64,000 nucleotides of DNA from contig NC_044601.1 in the NCBI RefSeq assembly GCF_901933205.1, forward strand, positions 29,426,352 through 29,490,351. Direction: 5' to 3'. Positions 1 through 12,902 of this stretch are shown piece by piece. Positions within the stretch are counted from its first letter, which is position 1, and every line of letters begins with the position of its first letter. The position numbers and the translations under genes were made by a program. The stretch is from Camarhynchus parvulus. Lineage: Eukaryota > Chordata > Aves > Passeriformes > Thraupidae. The notes under the pieces are model-generated. The model did not search any database. It was not told where the DNA came from and saw only the letters and a list, made by a program, of their open reading frames with translations.

Positions 1-1080
1 CACAGACAGTTCTTTTAGCATTGACATCCTACTCAGTGCTTACATTTCATAAGCATAACTGACCATAAAGAAGCTGTAAGTCAAGGCTGAAGGCAGAACA
101 GGAGGACATGACATCTAGTACCGTTTAAAATGTAACTTACTGCATAAGAAACTGCCAGGTTTTCTCTAAGATCATACGCTGAAAGTGCTTGAGCTTTCAA
201 GTGACAAATTATTACCCTTAAGAAGATAAAGCAGTGAAGACCTAGTTGTTGTTGTTTTACAGCTCAAAAATTTTATAAGTAGATTGCAAGTGCTTTGAAG
301 TAGCTAATTTTAACCAAATTTTTCTTCTATGCTGATCACCAAGATTTCAACAGAAAACTACTTAGTATCAGATATTTACAAGAAGAAACTACAGAAAGAA
401 ACTCCAACAACCAAAAGGAGCTTTAAATAGAGTTTTGAAGTATTTAACATAAATAACATCAACCACCTCTACAAGGTTAACAGAATATTTAACTGCAATA
501 ATATAGAAAAGTCCACATTTTAGTCTTCTGAGAGTAGCCTTCAATGGTTCTTCTGCTGGAGGAATAAAGTATTTTCTCTGATCACAAGCATTAAGACAAT
601 CCAAATTTCTTCTATTATCTTAGTAATTTGCATCTATCAAACATATATTTTCTAAAACAGATTAACAAGCTGTGTGCGAGGCTACCTACCCAAAGCTTCA
701 CTGAAACTAGAAACTGCCCAGATATTTAATTCCCTGTACTCTACCAAAGTCTATGTGCACAGCAAGACCAGCCTCCTGACACACGTGTTTAAAGCAAATA
801 CATTTCCTGCATTCCATAGTCTTCCAATCAACCCCAAACAACAGAGGCAACCTTGCATGTTTAGCATAATATTATACACTGTCATTTAAAGAAAGAAAAA
901 AAAACAAAAAAACAACAAACAAAAAACCCCCACGCAAACCAGAATTTTCATGAGGTCCTTGGTACGTTATAAAGACCGTGACGGACTACAAACTCCTCCG
1001 AGTTCTGTTATGTGGCGAAGGCATTTTAAACCACGAAGCAAGCGAAGAAACAGCCACACAGCACAGCGGCTCTCGGTGGC
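1..1080. other. AT-rich non-coding DNA, possible GAK-like intron 1
   Basis: No exon or repeat is recognised here. If the minus-strand GAK-like exon to the right is expressed, this stretch would be the start of its first intron. I looked for a second GAK exon (the glycine-rich loop of the kinase domain) on the minus strand and did not see one. An A-rich run lies near 893-930. Confidence 0.5.
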
Positions 1081-1375
1081 TATTCCTGAGAGTAACACCA
1101 AGCACTGCTGCGATCCCCAGGCCTGGGGACACCGGCCCGGCTCGGCGCGGAGAGGGCGGCATGGACACCGCCGGCCTTTCCCCAGAGGCCGGAACTGTCG
1201 CCCCGGCCGCCGCCCGCCCGCCCCCACCCGGGCGCGGCCTGCCAAGGAGGAAACCTTCCCGACCTAGGAATAGGAGACGGGGAAAACGGGAGCGGGAGGC
1301 CCGCAGGGAAGCCCACCCCAGCCCCGCAGCGCCGAAGTCCGCCCCGCACGGTCCAGCCCTGCCGCCCGCTCTTAC

Positions 1376-1517
1376 CCTCGGCGATGACCCGCTTGATGCG
1401 CAGCTTCATGTCGCCCATCTCCACCGTCTGCCCCACGAAATCGTTCTGGTCACGGCTGGCGGCTCCCAGGGAGCCGGGGCCCGCCAGGAAGTCCAGGGCG
1501 GACTGGAAGAGCGACAT
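1376..1517 (-). CDS. GAK: GAK-like cyclin-G-associated kinase, first coding exon (partial gene)
   Basis: The minus-strand ATG at 1517-1515 opens 47 full codons plus one base, followed by a good donor (GTAAGAG, starting at 1375). The peptide starts MSLFQSALDFLAGPGS and continues through a DFVGQTVE-type segment to RVIAEG. This matches the N-terminus of vertebrate GAK just before the kinase glycine-rich loop. GAK is a Ser/Thr kinase with an auxilin-like J-domain that uncoats clathrin vesicles with HSC70. The start is supported by a G at -3 and by the match beginning exactly at the methionine. The donor and CpG island show that this is genomic, not a processed copy. The reading frame is intact, so it may be functional, but no further exon is in the window. 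DNAJC6 (auxilin) is less likely because its N-terminus differs. Confidence 0.85.
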
Positions 1518-1765
1518 GGCTCCCAACAAGCAATGCAATTGATTGGGACGGGAAGGGATGGAAGCAGAGTGGAATGGAGCTGGTGGGCTCCGCCGAGCCT
1601 CCGACACCTGCGGGGAGAGCCCGCCCGCCTCCCCGACCGTCTGCTCAGCCGCTCTTCCCTCAGCTCCGGGCGGCTTCCGGGAACGCTGCGTCACTTACGC
1701 GCTCCCGGCGCGGCCCGCCCGCCGCAGCCCGGCCGGCCGCGGCCCCGCTCTGCGGGAGGAGCTCC

Positions 1766-1869
1766 GGCTCCCGCCCGGCTCCGCTCCTGCAGCGTCCCTT
1801 CACCGACTCTTGCTCCCGGCTCCCGCCCGGCTCCGCTCCTGCAGCGTCCCCTCACCGACTCTCGCTCTC
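1766..1869. repeat. 52-bp tandem duplication in the CpG island
   Basis: Two near-identical 52-base units (1766-1817 and 1818-1869) lie head to tail, both starting GGCTCCCGCCCGGCTCC and containing CTGCAGCGTCCC. Only a few bases differ. The pair sits about 250 bases upstream of the GAK-like start codon, so it duplicates promoter or 5' untranslated sequence. Confidence 0.8.
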
Positions 1870-2219
1870 GCCCGAGCTCCCGCTCCTGACGGTCGCGGGG
1901 GACACGCGGCGCTTTCCGCCTGAAGGGTCGCCATTCCCTAAGCAGCGGTGTGTTTCCACAGTTTAACACTTTGGTTGGCAGCCGGCGAGAGATAAATATT
2001 CTCCTGTCCGCCGGCACCGCTGGCGCTTGGGCAGCACCTGCGCTTTTCCCGCAGAGCGTTGCTGCCGTCCTTTCCGTGTTCGTCTGCCCTCGGGATCTTC
2101 CCACGCTTGTCGCTTTTCCCCGCAACCGTGACGGGCCATCCACTGCCCTCCCTGCACCCCACTGCCAGCACCGGGAGGCACGGGCGGGCGTGGTGGGGAG
2201 CGCTCTCCATGTGTCACAC

Positions 2220-4038
2220 TGTCGTGGTTTGACACTGTGGGTGCCAAATGCCAGGCACTCACCAGAGCCGCTCAGTCACCCTCCTCTGCCACGGCTGGGC
2301 AGAGGAGGGAAAAATTGTTAACATAGGGTTCGTGAGTTGAGGTTAGGACCAGGAGAAAATACTCCAAGGGCAAAACGGGCTCAACTTAGAGATACAAAGT
2401 GAGTTTATTACTAACAAAATCAGAGGAGGATAACGAGAAGTAAAATAAGCCCTTAAAAATAAACCCCTTTGTTCCCCCAACCCCTCCCTCCTCTCCACCG
2501 ACAGCAGGGAGACATGGCATGGGGGTTTTGGTCAGTTCATCACCCGAGGTTTTCTTCTGCTGCACAGGGAGAGGAATCCTTTCCCTGTGAGGCCACGGGG
2601 TCCCTTCCCATGGGAGCCAGTTCTCCGTGAACTTCTCCAGCATGGCTCCAAATCTCTGAGCAGCAGTCCTCCCAAAACTGCTGCAACGTGACTCCCTGCC
2701 ACAGGCACGCAGTCCTCCCAAAACTGCTGTGGCCTGGGTCACTCCTCCATTAGGTGCAGTTCTCCAAGGGCAGGCTGCTCCAGCCTGGATTCAGGGCCCC
2801 ATCTCTCCACAGGGTCACAGCCTCCTCCCGGCACCCACCCACTCCAGCACTGACATCTCCCCCCTGGGCTGTGGGTGGATCTCTGCATCCCCTGTGGATC
2901 CCCATGGGCTGCAGCAGCACAGCTGCTTCGCCACGGTCTCACCACTGCCTGCAGGGGAATCTCGGCTCCAGTGCCTGGAGCAGCTCCTGCCCCTCCTTCT
3001 TCACTAACCTTAGTGCCTCACATGTTCTCACCTCATCTTTTTCGCTGCCTAGAATTAAAACTGCGCCCCTACTTTTCTTTTAATGTCTTCTTGTTGCCGT
3101 GCAAGGTTGTCAGAGCCCGGCTAGCCCCACAGATGGCACGCCAACGGCCTGGTGGGGATAGCTGTGTGGCCATGCAGCCCTTGCTCCGGTAAGGAGGCAA
3201 GCTGGTCGAGCAGCTGTCCACGGTGCTCTCCCTCGCGGCAGGGTGGGGAAGGCAGCACCGTAAAAGCCGGGCTGACAGCAGCAGGAACTAAGGCGGCGCA
3301 AGAAAGCGAAGAAGGCAGCAATTCTCCGCAGGGACTTATCAAGGCTTGGAACTGCCGTCAGGGGCGCGATTAACAGAATTTACGAAGGGTTCCCGAAGAG
3401 AGGAGCGAACCGCCCTGGGCAAATGAACACACAGAACATAATGATGGGCATAACAGAACAGCGAATGGGGGATTTCTTGGGGAGCGACAACAATTCCTGC
3501 TCCAATCACTCTCCGCCCAGGTGGAAAGTTCTGGGGAAAGGGTGTGGGCAGAGAATGACGGACAGGGCGGTTGCTGGGGAAACAGGGGAGGGGTCTGCAA
3601 GGAAACCATGGTAACCGAGGAGGGAACTAAGGACTGGCATAATAACTGATACAAAAAGGCGGGAGTTTCCCTGGCAACCAGGGGATTGACGTATAACTGC
3701 TAGAGGGGGAAGGCAGGGAGGGAGCCAAGGCAGAACCATTTCAACACAACATGGGGGGGAACAGAACATACCAACTTAAACATCGTAATTACAACTTGAA
3801 TAATAAACTCAACTATTAACTGAAAAGCAGTCGCACCGCAACATCTTCTTAAATATGTTATCACACAGGCATTACCATCATCTCTAGTTGGCTCACCCTC
3901 GTCCAGCAGCATGTCTATCTTCAGAGCCATCAGGGATTGGCTCTGCCAGATGTGGTGGAAGGTTCTGGAAGCTTCTCACAGAAGCCATCTCCATGCCCCC
4001 TGCTGCTACCAAAGACCAAGCCATGCAAAACCAACACA
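2220..4038 (-). mobile_element. Solo LTR of an endogenous retrovirus, interrupted by another LTR
   Basis: The plus strand begins TGTCGTGGTTTGACAC and ends near GCAAAACCAACACA. Read on the minus strand this gives TG...CA ends of a common passerine-type LTR. An AATAAA signal is present on the minus strand near 2403-2408. The middle has imperfect repeats of a short unit containing CTCCAGC or CTCCCAAAACTGC. Without the inserted LTR (3092-3843) and its duplicated target it would be about 1.06 kb. No internal retroviral genes flank it, so it is a solo LTR. The right end could be 4036 instead; flanks CACAC and CACAG would then be a 4-of-5 target duplication. Confidence 0.7.
3092..3843 (-). mobile_element. 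Solo LTR nested inside the older LTR, family of element B
   Basis: The ends are inverted repeats (TGTTGCCGTGC at the left and GCACCGCAACA at the right). The 6-base target duplication TCTTCT is exact at 3086-3091 and 3844-3849. Removing the insert rejoins the outer LTR. The sequence is clearly related to the two LTRs of element B at 19674-20382 and about 23239-24013, sharing blocks around GGTTGCTGGGGAAACA, CCATGG and AAAGGCGGGAG. It is 752 bp, oriented on the minus strand. Confidence 0.9.
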
Positions 4039-4040
4039 CA

Positions 4041-7000
4041 GAGAAATGTTGCGAATAGCCATATCCACAGACAGTGTCAGCCTGTGTTTTTACAGGCCAG
4101 GGTGACTCCTCTTTGTGTGTTTGGCAGATCCCAAACTAGTCAGTCCATTTCCAGAATACTACCTATGACCTGAGACAGCAGATCGCTAGAAAAAAGGCTT
4201 GCCTCCGAACCTTATGCTTCAGAAATAATATGCTTCAGTCGTCAAGATTCTCTTTCAGAAGTTTAGTCCATACTGTCTCCACCTTGCCAGCAGCCATCCT
4301 TTTGAGACAATCCCAGACATCTCCAAATTCTGTAGGATTTCAAGTGGCCATAGCTACTTTCTCCTGCACAGATGACTGGTTCAGGTTTTTGAAGTTATAT
4401 TTCTCAGTCAGCTTCCATAAACTAAGAACTTGCTCTTCTTCATGCACTGTGTAAATTACAGGGGCATGACCTCTTGTGATTCCTGCGCTGTTCTGTAATG
4501 CTTGATCAGCCAAGAAGTGTGGTCTTAAAGGCAAGTAGATTTATATGAAGAGCCCACATTTTCATACCTTTAATTTAAAAAAAAGTTATCAAATATTATA
4601 ATAGAGAACTTCTATCTGCAGCAGAGGTCAGCTGCTATTTTTCTTTCAATTCTCCCTGTGAGAAAACTTATTTTGTTACAGTAACTCACACCTGCATAAC
4701 TTCTGTGCAGAAAATCGTACCTGCAGGAGCATCTTACCTTCAGTCCTGCTTTGGTTTCTGACTTTCCTGATTATTTTTGTTCAGGCAAATGCTGTAATTA
4801 TTTTTTTACAAACAAACACTGCTAGTTAGGCTTGCTATGCCATATTGTTCTACTCATTATCCCTTGTATCATTCACCTGCACCTTCCCCTTCAAAGACTC
4901 ATTAATAAAAGGCCACTGGAAAAAGGACAGGAATTTCTGTAAGGAACCACAGAAGCAATCTTTTCGGGGAAAAGCGACAAGGTCTAGGTTTTATTTTAGT
5001 AGCTTTCTTGTTCCCAGATGGAAGACTCTGTCATAGATGGAATATGAGGCAGCTGCTTCATATTTGTTCAGCTTAAGTGAAAACTGAGGTTTCTGATGTA
5101 ACTTCAGTAACAGACTGAGTGACCTGGGCTAAAATAACCTCTTTTGGATGTTTGGGTTTTTCTGGGTTTTTTTGCTAACCAGCTTTAATGCCATGCTAAA
5201 ATTTCCTGACCATTCCACTGCTAAGCCTCACATTTATCTCAGCTCAGAAGAGATGTCCCAAAGTCAGAAGAAACAGATGAGGATGACATGGCAGCAGGAC
5301 TTTGTTTCAGCAGCAGCATGCCTGATTGAAATGCCATAAAATGTGTTGTCTGAGAATCTTGTTTCTCTATCAATATGTACCTTTTTAATGTATAAAAATT
5401 AGTAAATAAAATTCCATCCATGAAAACTGATTATATTTAAAACTTTATGGTTTTCCTGCTTATGCAAGAGATTTACTGTTGGGAAAGGTTCTTTACACAA
5501 ATAATCAAAATTCCAGTTCAAAATTATATGCAGGTAGGCACCAAGTGTGAGGTTTGATAATAAAAGCTCAATCAATTGTTGCTTGAAATTTCTCGGATAG
5601 ATCAGTCATAGCTTACAGTGGGAGCTTGTTCTCAGAAAGATTCTGTGAGGAGTAACTATGTTAAACATGAAGGAGGTATAAGAAAAAATGTAGGATAGGC
5701 AGCAGGAATGTTACATTTGAAAAAACCAGGATGAATTTGTCACTGCAACTTACTGCAGGTGAGATAGAAAAGCCTTGATATGATTGCAGCTTTTCTGGAT
5801 TTAAAAAGCTTAAAAGAATACTTGGGTAATATTTTACTGACCTGTGGTTTTAAGTATCCAGGATAATACTGGAGAGGTCAAACAAATCATTCAGTGAGTC
5901 CAGAAGGCTCTGCAGTGGTGGGAGCTGACCCCATTTTCATTTATTGCTGAGGCAAAAGTGTGATAAAATGCTACAGTTTTTAAGAATACTTGGTCAGAAA
6001 AAAGTATTCTTTTTATTTATGCAGCTTGAGACGCTTATGGGGTTTTTTTTAATTGCTAAAGGTCATAAGGCTTATCCATTTATATGTTGGCACAGTTCCT
6101 GTTGAAAAGCAGAGGAAAACAAGGTTGTGCCATCTGTTACTAGTCTGCATCCCAGTTCTGACAACCACACTGTACTCCAGTGGGATGCTTGAGCTTCTGA
6201 TTAAAATGCTCTGCTCCAGCCTTCTCCTTATAACTCTCACATAGTCTTCTTTCTTCTACTGCATTACCCAGAAAGTACCACAAATCATTCTGGCCAAAAA
6301 CCTTGGGTGGGGAAGGTGGTAAGGAAATATTTCCTCTTGTGTCATAAGGTCAAGGCAGGGCAGAACCATAAATTCAGGAACTGTTAAATGAAAAGTTCCT
6401 TTTTTCTATTACCATGTAGTAAAGATAGCACTTTAATTTTCATTCCAGTAATTGCTTTCAGTTTCTTAGGGATTAAATTAATTAAACAGCAATGAATAAG
6501 CATTCTACTTTGCATTTCTCTATATAACCCTTAATCAAAATACAACTAGAAAATGGCACACATAATAATGTCTCTGTAGATCTAGATAGGGTTCATTAGG
6601 TTCAGCACAGCTGAAAATCTATTTTGGAAGAACATCTCAGAAGAAAGATTAAATACTTCTCAATGTTTGTACTGTTTATTGCAATTGCTCTTGTGATGTA
6701 GTCCGAAAGAATGAGCCATAAAACTAATCCTCACACAAAGCAAACACAAGAGGTTTGACCATTCTTTATTTAATATCTTTGATTTGCATGCAGAGACCCT
6801 CCGCTTCATCTCAGATCACAAATATACCAAAGGCACACTTAAAGCCAAGCTGGCACTTCTGACCAGTCATTTTCTTTCCTAATTGGCTATCCTAGGTTTG
6901 AGTGAAACTGCACCCTTTTGAAAGATTTAGGCTTAGTTCTGCCTCACACAATCCAGCAACAATCAGCAGATTTGGGAAGTGAACAGCCAGTAGTACCTCT

Positions 7001-10000
7001 GTGTTACACCCAGGTAATTTTGTGCAGCACACATTTTTTGTTCATGTTACTTTTTGTATTTGTTGCAATACAAATGAAGTGTTATGTTCTTCTGATGTAC
7101 TTTTTTTTCTTCCGCAGATTATCACCTGCTATATGTTGGGAGATTTTTATAATGTGCTCTAGCTGCATATTTCAAATGAGAGCCTGTTCATTTGATATTA
7201 AAATAATGAGGTTAATAAAGCAGCATTTGAAACATTTGGAAATAGAGATATTTCAATTTATCTGTATGTATGAATGCTACCTTCTAATTTCACTAAATAA
7301 CTGCTGTTATTGATTTGGGAACCCTTTCTTTATAGCTGAGTTTCCAATTTAAATTATTCTTTTCTGATAATAGGAAAATATGCCAATGATTCAAAACAAA
7401 TTACTTCACTGGTTTTGTGGAGCAATAGTTTTGTCTCTAGCTTTGGATTAGACAAATTAAGCAGATGTATCTTTTCTCTGTTTGCTGGCTTCAAACAAGG
7501 CATCTTCTTTATCTTTTTCTCTTCTTTAGGAAAATTTTATATAGGGCAAATTAGCTACCCTGTATAAATAAAATTAATTTACTGGTTATTAGAAAACTCG
7601 CTGAAATTTGTAGATAGGGTTTCTGGAGATTGAATGTATACTGTACCTGTTCCAGTCTGTAGTTAGGGATTTCTTCTGCAGTTGGTGCTCCTGACTTCCT
7701 TAAAATACCAAATAATGACAAGGGAAAGAAAGATTTGGAGTCTATCCAATTCCTTGAAGAAAAGGTCTTTAACTTTGAAGCCAGAAAGGAAAGTGAAAGA
7801 AGTGTTTCAGGCGTGTGCTCTTACTGTCTGAAATATACTGTGGGTTTTTTGGGTGGTGTTGCTTTACTTGTTTGTTTGTTTGATGATAAGCCATGATTAA
7901 CAGACACTTCAATTGAACAAATAATTTCTTTATTAAATTTAACATAAGACTTTTTATCAAAATGGTCTTCTTGCATGAGAACCAAAGCATCACTGTTTCA
8001 CTTTGGAAGGAAGAAGTATTATGACAACAAAATTGATAGTAGCTGTAACTGAGACAGCTGTAAAATTGAGACTATAAGCCCATTTACTGAACTCTCTTTC
8101 AAAAGGTCATTATAGTCATTTTACTGTGCAGTCATTTCTGCAATCCCGTGCCATTTAAACATTGTACCCCTACATTACTAAAAGTAGAATTTACTCTGAC
8201 ATTTCAGAATCACCAAGCTACATTAGCATTTCTTAGGCAATACCAATTTGAACAAATTTTAATAAAGGTTAATTATTGATTTTATGCCAATGTGGTCATA
8301 TGCAAAGTAAACTAGATTATTTTCAGGCAATTATAGGGTCCGGGGTCCTGTGATGAAAAGCAAAACTTGCCATTAAGTTTAAAAAAATGCAAAATAGCCC
8401 ACAAAAGAATTACAGAAATTAGTTTTGTGAAACTAAGAAAAATGTGCCTCATGTATAGGTCACAAAAACTGACGGCAGCACTCCTGTGCTAGATCAAGTT
8501 AGCTGTACCAGGACAGGTAAGGTGCAGGTACAGATGTATGGCGACCTCATTTCAGCTCTGGTCTATCAACGGAGCAGCGGATTGATCAGTTTTTGCAAAG
8601 GAAGAAGCTTTTAAAAACTTGCTTGAGACTAAGGATGTAATCAGCTACTTGCATTTGGTTAGACTTACCACTGGAGCCTTTATCTTTCTGTTAACAGGGG
8701 CAAGGTACCCGTATTGCTTAGTTGTTTAATAAGATTTCCTGGTGTTACAGCAGTCATAGCATTCCAACATTGTGTCTTAGTTACCAATTAAATTATAAAT
8801 TTGCTTGCCAGAATTGCTATTTTTGATATTCAAGCATTTTCATCCTCTCTAGTCCTTAAAGAGAACCTAAATGATTTTGAATGCCCTCTCTGAATTTTAA
8901 GCATTCAGCCAGAAAAGTAAAAGGAAAATCTTGTCCTCCAAGTGTTTTTTACATTTTATTACATTTCAGAAGTGGCCAAAATAAACTTAAGTGAAAATTT
9001 ATACAACCAATTCCAATTCATGGAAAGTTCAAGTTTAAGAGAATGACTATAAATGAATAAAAGAATCACAACATAGGAGTTTATCAATTTTCAATTATAC
9101 AACTACAAAATTATAATGTTCAAAGCAAACAAATAACACTACATAAGAGCAAGGTATATGTAGGGTTACAATGACCAATGTTCAGAAATGGGTATTTCTA
9201 CTGATTTGTTTAAATGTAACTGAAGCACCTTAACTAAAGCTGTCATCATGGAAGTTCTGGCTGAAATAATCACAGCAATTTGTGCTATTTCTGCTCTCCT
9301 CTCACAGGGAGCTCCTAAAGCTACCTCACCCACTTCATCCACTTCAGTATGAAGTTAATTGAGTAAGCAATAGTGGACTTCCCTGGCAGAATAGAAATGG
9401 CATCAATATCCACAACCATTTTAATGTCTGATCACGTCAAAGGCCTAAATTATTCACGTTACCCAATCAAAGCTGATTTAATTGTGAATATCTCCTAGAT
9501 AGAGCTGCATGCATTAAAACTGTAAGGAGACAGAAAGGAAAGTTAGAAATCAAATACAAGTAATTTTCACAATGTGGTTGTTCCCTTAAAAGTGGAAAGA
9601 GATAGTGTTTCTCTCCATTACTTGAGTATTTCAAAAAATGTCTAAGAGGTCCAGGTCTATCAGGTTTGGTGAAAATCAGCAAAGAGATTAGGAAGTTACT
9701 CAGGACTGAGAAGATGAACCTGTACGCTTAGGTCTCAGGAAGCCACACTACAAAAAAGACAAGGAGTTCTGTTGCCTTGAAGTTTGCATTAAAAATCATA
9801 TGAGTTAGTCACAAATGGGAGAAAAATAGTGAAAAATTCTAGGGTCAAATTACAGCCCACTGGATTGTAAGTTGGTAGCTGTTGATAAGGACAAGTACTG
9901 ATCTGCTCATTGCCTCCAGTCCTTTTTTCTCTCAAAGAAAAGAGTAATTCCCATGCTACTTTAAATGTGAGGGTTGTATTTGTCTAAAAGACCTGCTATT

Positions 10001-12900
10001 TCAGGCCCAGAAGTATTCCAGAAATGGTGGGCTGCAAAAGGCAATGTTAACAAGTTTGGGATCTCATATCCTGTCTTGTTGCATGGCAGCCTCAGTGAAA
10101 CTTTTGATCACAAGTGAATTTTGACTTCAAGAACATTCATTTCATGGCTGACCTTGTTCTGGTTTTTAAATTTATACAGTAGTTCAATTACAATAGTTTC
10201 ATTACAGTGGTTTAGGCCTTAAGAGAGCACTTAGGAAACATGGATTCCTTTTTAGTTAAATTTTGTTGACTCCAAACGGTGACATGAAGCACCAAAGCCT
10301 TTGAGCTGTCTCACAAGTTGTTTCCACCTGAATTTCAAAGGTGCAGAGCCCAAGGTTTCTTTCAGCAAGAGCCAATGTTTCTGTTGCACTTCACATAAGG
10401 CAGAGATTTGGAGCCTTACACACCCTGTAAACAGACTGGAAAGCCTAACTATATCTAATGTTAGACTTTAGTTCTGCTTCACCAGGCTCACTACCACTTG
10501 GCTAATTAATTTCAACAGCTCACCACTAGGGTTACTGGTAGATATACATGGCGTAATTTAGGCTGGTCTTAACTTACTTAAGCATGTTACTTAGTGCATT
10601 TTGTGACCCAATTTATCAATTGGTTCTTGTACGTTGTACTGGAGGCATGAATGAGGGAGGAGCAAAAATTACATCAATTAGAGATTTATGATGAATGTGA
10701 CTTTCTTGAGGTTATAAGGCAGATAACTAAACTGTAACTAAAATGTAGAGAGCATTCAAAATTATTCCATACAGCAAATACTAACATTACACAAACCTTC
10801 TAATAGCTCCAAGGCATAGATCAATGTTTTTATGGACAATTTCAAGCAGTTCTTCTTCAGATCTACCTGATGTTCCATAATGGAAAATGGAGATGGCAAG
10901 AGGGGGTGAGACAGATAGCATATGATAGCTGTATAATACAACCATACAAGCCAAACACAATTAATACAGTCCTTCCTGCTTTTTGCTTAAGGAAAGGCTT
11001 ATTATATGTATCAGGGTGGAGTTTACTAGTGTCCTGGTACCATAAGGAAAGTTAGGAGATATCTTTTTTGCTATTTGTCTTTTATGTTTGAAAATTATGT
11101 TTTCCTCAGAGCCTGATCAAATATCAGACATGGGTGATACTCCTTTAAAACAAAACAGGTACTTTCTGTCATCCTCAGCTACTGCCACTCTTCATCCTTC
11201 AGTTTCAGCTAGACACAAGGATTTAATGCCTTAAAGATTGAAGACTTCGAATTCTACAAATGCTTATGGCTTGGTTTTGGTTTTTTCCTTTTGTTTTGGT
11301 TTACAGAAACTGTTCTAATTGTGATTATCTTCCCCTTAGCTAATTATGAGATTATGACATCAATTTGCCATTAACCAATAACCTGACAATTCTTTGCAAC
11401 ACTAAATAATATTGTATTAATATACATCTAATTAGACTGCAGGTATCTCTATTATCAATTTTTTCCTTTTGTTGTGAGAGATGCTTAACATGAAAATAAC
11501 ATCCATAGGACAGCCAGCTTAGTTGTCAGCCTTGGTGAAGGCTGGCAAGGTTTCAGTGTAGCGCACAAATAGTAATGGGCTGAAATAAATTTTACATTTC
11601 CATTTCACACATTATTCCTTTTGTTAATCTTTAATCTGGCCTTTGAAGACTTCAAAGGACATTGGCTTTTTTGGTCTCCTGTCTTCCCATTTATCTTCAT
11701 TGCTAGTATCTGGATCTCCATAATTTGCTGTTAAAAATATCACTCTTTTCTTATCTAGAGTCAGGTGCAGGTATTTAAAGAGAGATTTTGAGAATTACTG
11801 GAAAAACAACATTCCCACCTAACTCAAAAATGTGATGTAGATGTTCAAAAATTGCTCTCAAAATGTGTATACAAAGAGATCAGAAGCTTGTATTCTTTCC
11901 CTCAAAAAAAAATTGTCAAAAATTTGATAACCAAAACTCACTTGTGCTTGGTTTATTCCCAATCTACCCTTTTATTGACTAACTGCCAACTATCAGGTGT
12001 CAAACACATGCACAATGCCTGAAGCAAGAAGGCTTGCTGCTAATTGGAATATCTGGATACTACATTGTGGATCATAATCACATGCAGTGGGCTTCTCCTC
12101 TGCTCCATAGAGAAAGCAAAAAGATTTAAACACACCACTGCAGCGAAACATTGGCTAGATTGCTGCTACATTTTACTTACTTAGGACACAGGAGCTACTC
12201 AGAACAAGTATTTATAGAAACTAGTATTGCAAATTGCCTAGGCAAATGTCACTTTAATAGTCACATTCTGTTCATGTGAAAGTGTCAAAGTGTCAGTAAA
12301 GTATCTCTTTCTACTTCTTTGACTTAGTTATCAAAAATTTCATGCACAAGGAAGTGCACTGTTTTTTGTCTGAGCATATAGGACTAATGGAAGTTGTTCT
12401 TATCTTAAACTCGAAAACAGTTGAATTTTGCTTTTAGTTACACCCTGTATCAGAGGAGAATACTAGGAACAAATTAAGGTAATTGCAAGTGCAGCTTAAA
12501 ACAGATTAGTTACATCCAATATGACCATACTGCAAGTTGCAAGTTGAACAGCTACGCCTAGGAAGTGCTCCCATGACTGTAATGTGCTGTGCAGCCAAGC
12601 TGGGGTTCTGGGCGTGCAGGTGTGTGCAGAACAGCTAAAATGCAAGGATGATGCAAAGTACCTGGACCTGGGATGACAAAGGAGTTGGAGAAAGAACATT
12701 ACTGAGAACGCAGTCTTGTTTCAGGACCATCCTGACCCATGTCTTTGGCTTCCCTCATAAGGCTCCTAAAAAATTCCAGGAGCCCCATTCTATTATGAGA
12801 AAAGATTTTCTGAAACTGGAGAGAGGCTGTGATGGTGATATACACTCTGAGACAGAATTTGTGTTTCAGAATTTGATGTATTACTTTTACAGTTGTTCTT
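4041..12900. other. Non-coding AT-rich DNA
   Basis: I recognise no exon, RNA gene or repeat family in this stretch. Open frames here (for example 6918-7313 plus) are short, low in complexity and match no family I know. Stretches related by GAGATTTATGATGAA occur near 10681 and 13150 but are too short to interpret. Confidence 0.5.
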
Positions 12901-12902
12901 AT

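Larger units (their letters stand above)
1080..2190. promoter_or_regulatory. CpG-rich promoter region of the GAK-like gene
   Basis: The stretch is strongly GC- and CpG-rich, set between AT-rich DNA on the left and an LTR on the right. It surrounds the first coding exon on the minus strand, as expected for a housekeeping-type TATA-less vertebrate promoter. The 5' untranslated region should run rightward from 1518, but its start cannot be fixed from sequence alone. In human, GAK and TMEM175 are head to head across such an island; no TMEM175 start exon is seen to the right here. Confidence 0.7.

Noticed and set aside
978..1889. 303-codon open frame on the plus strand across the CpG island
   Set aside because: It is a GC-composition frame running antisense to the GAK-like exon, with no protein-like conservation.
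6918..7313. 131-codon frame in AT-rich DNA
   Set aside because: Hydrophobic, low-complexity and without a recognisable domain or splice context; expected by chance.
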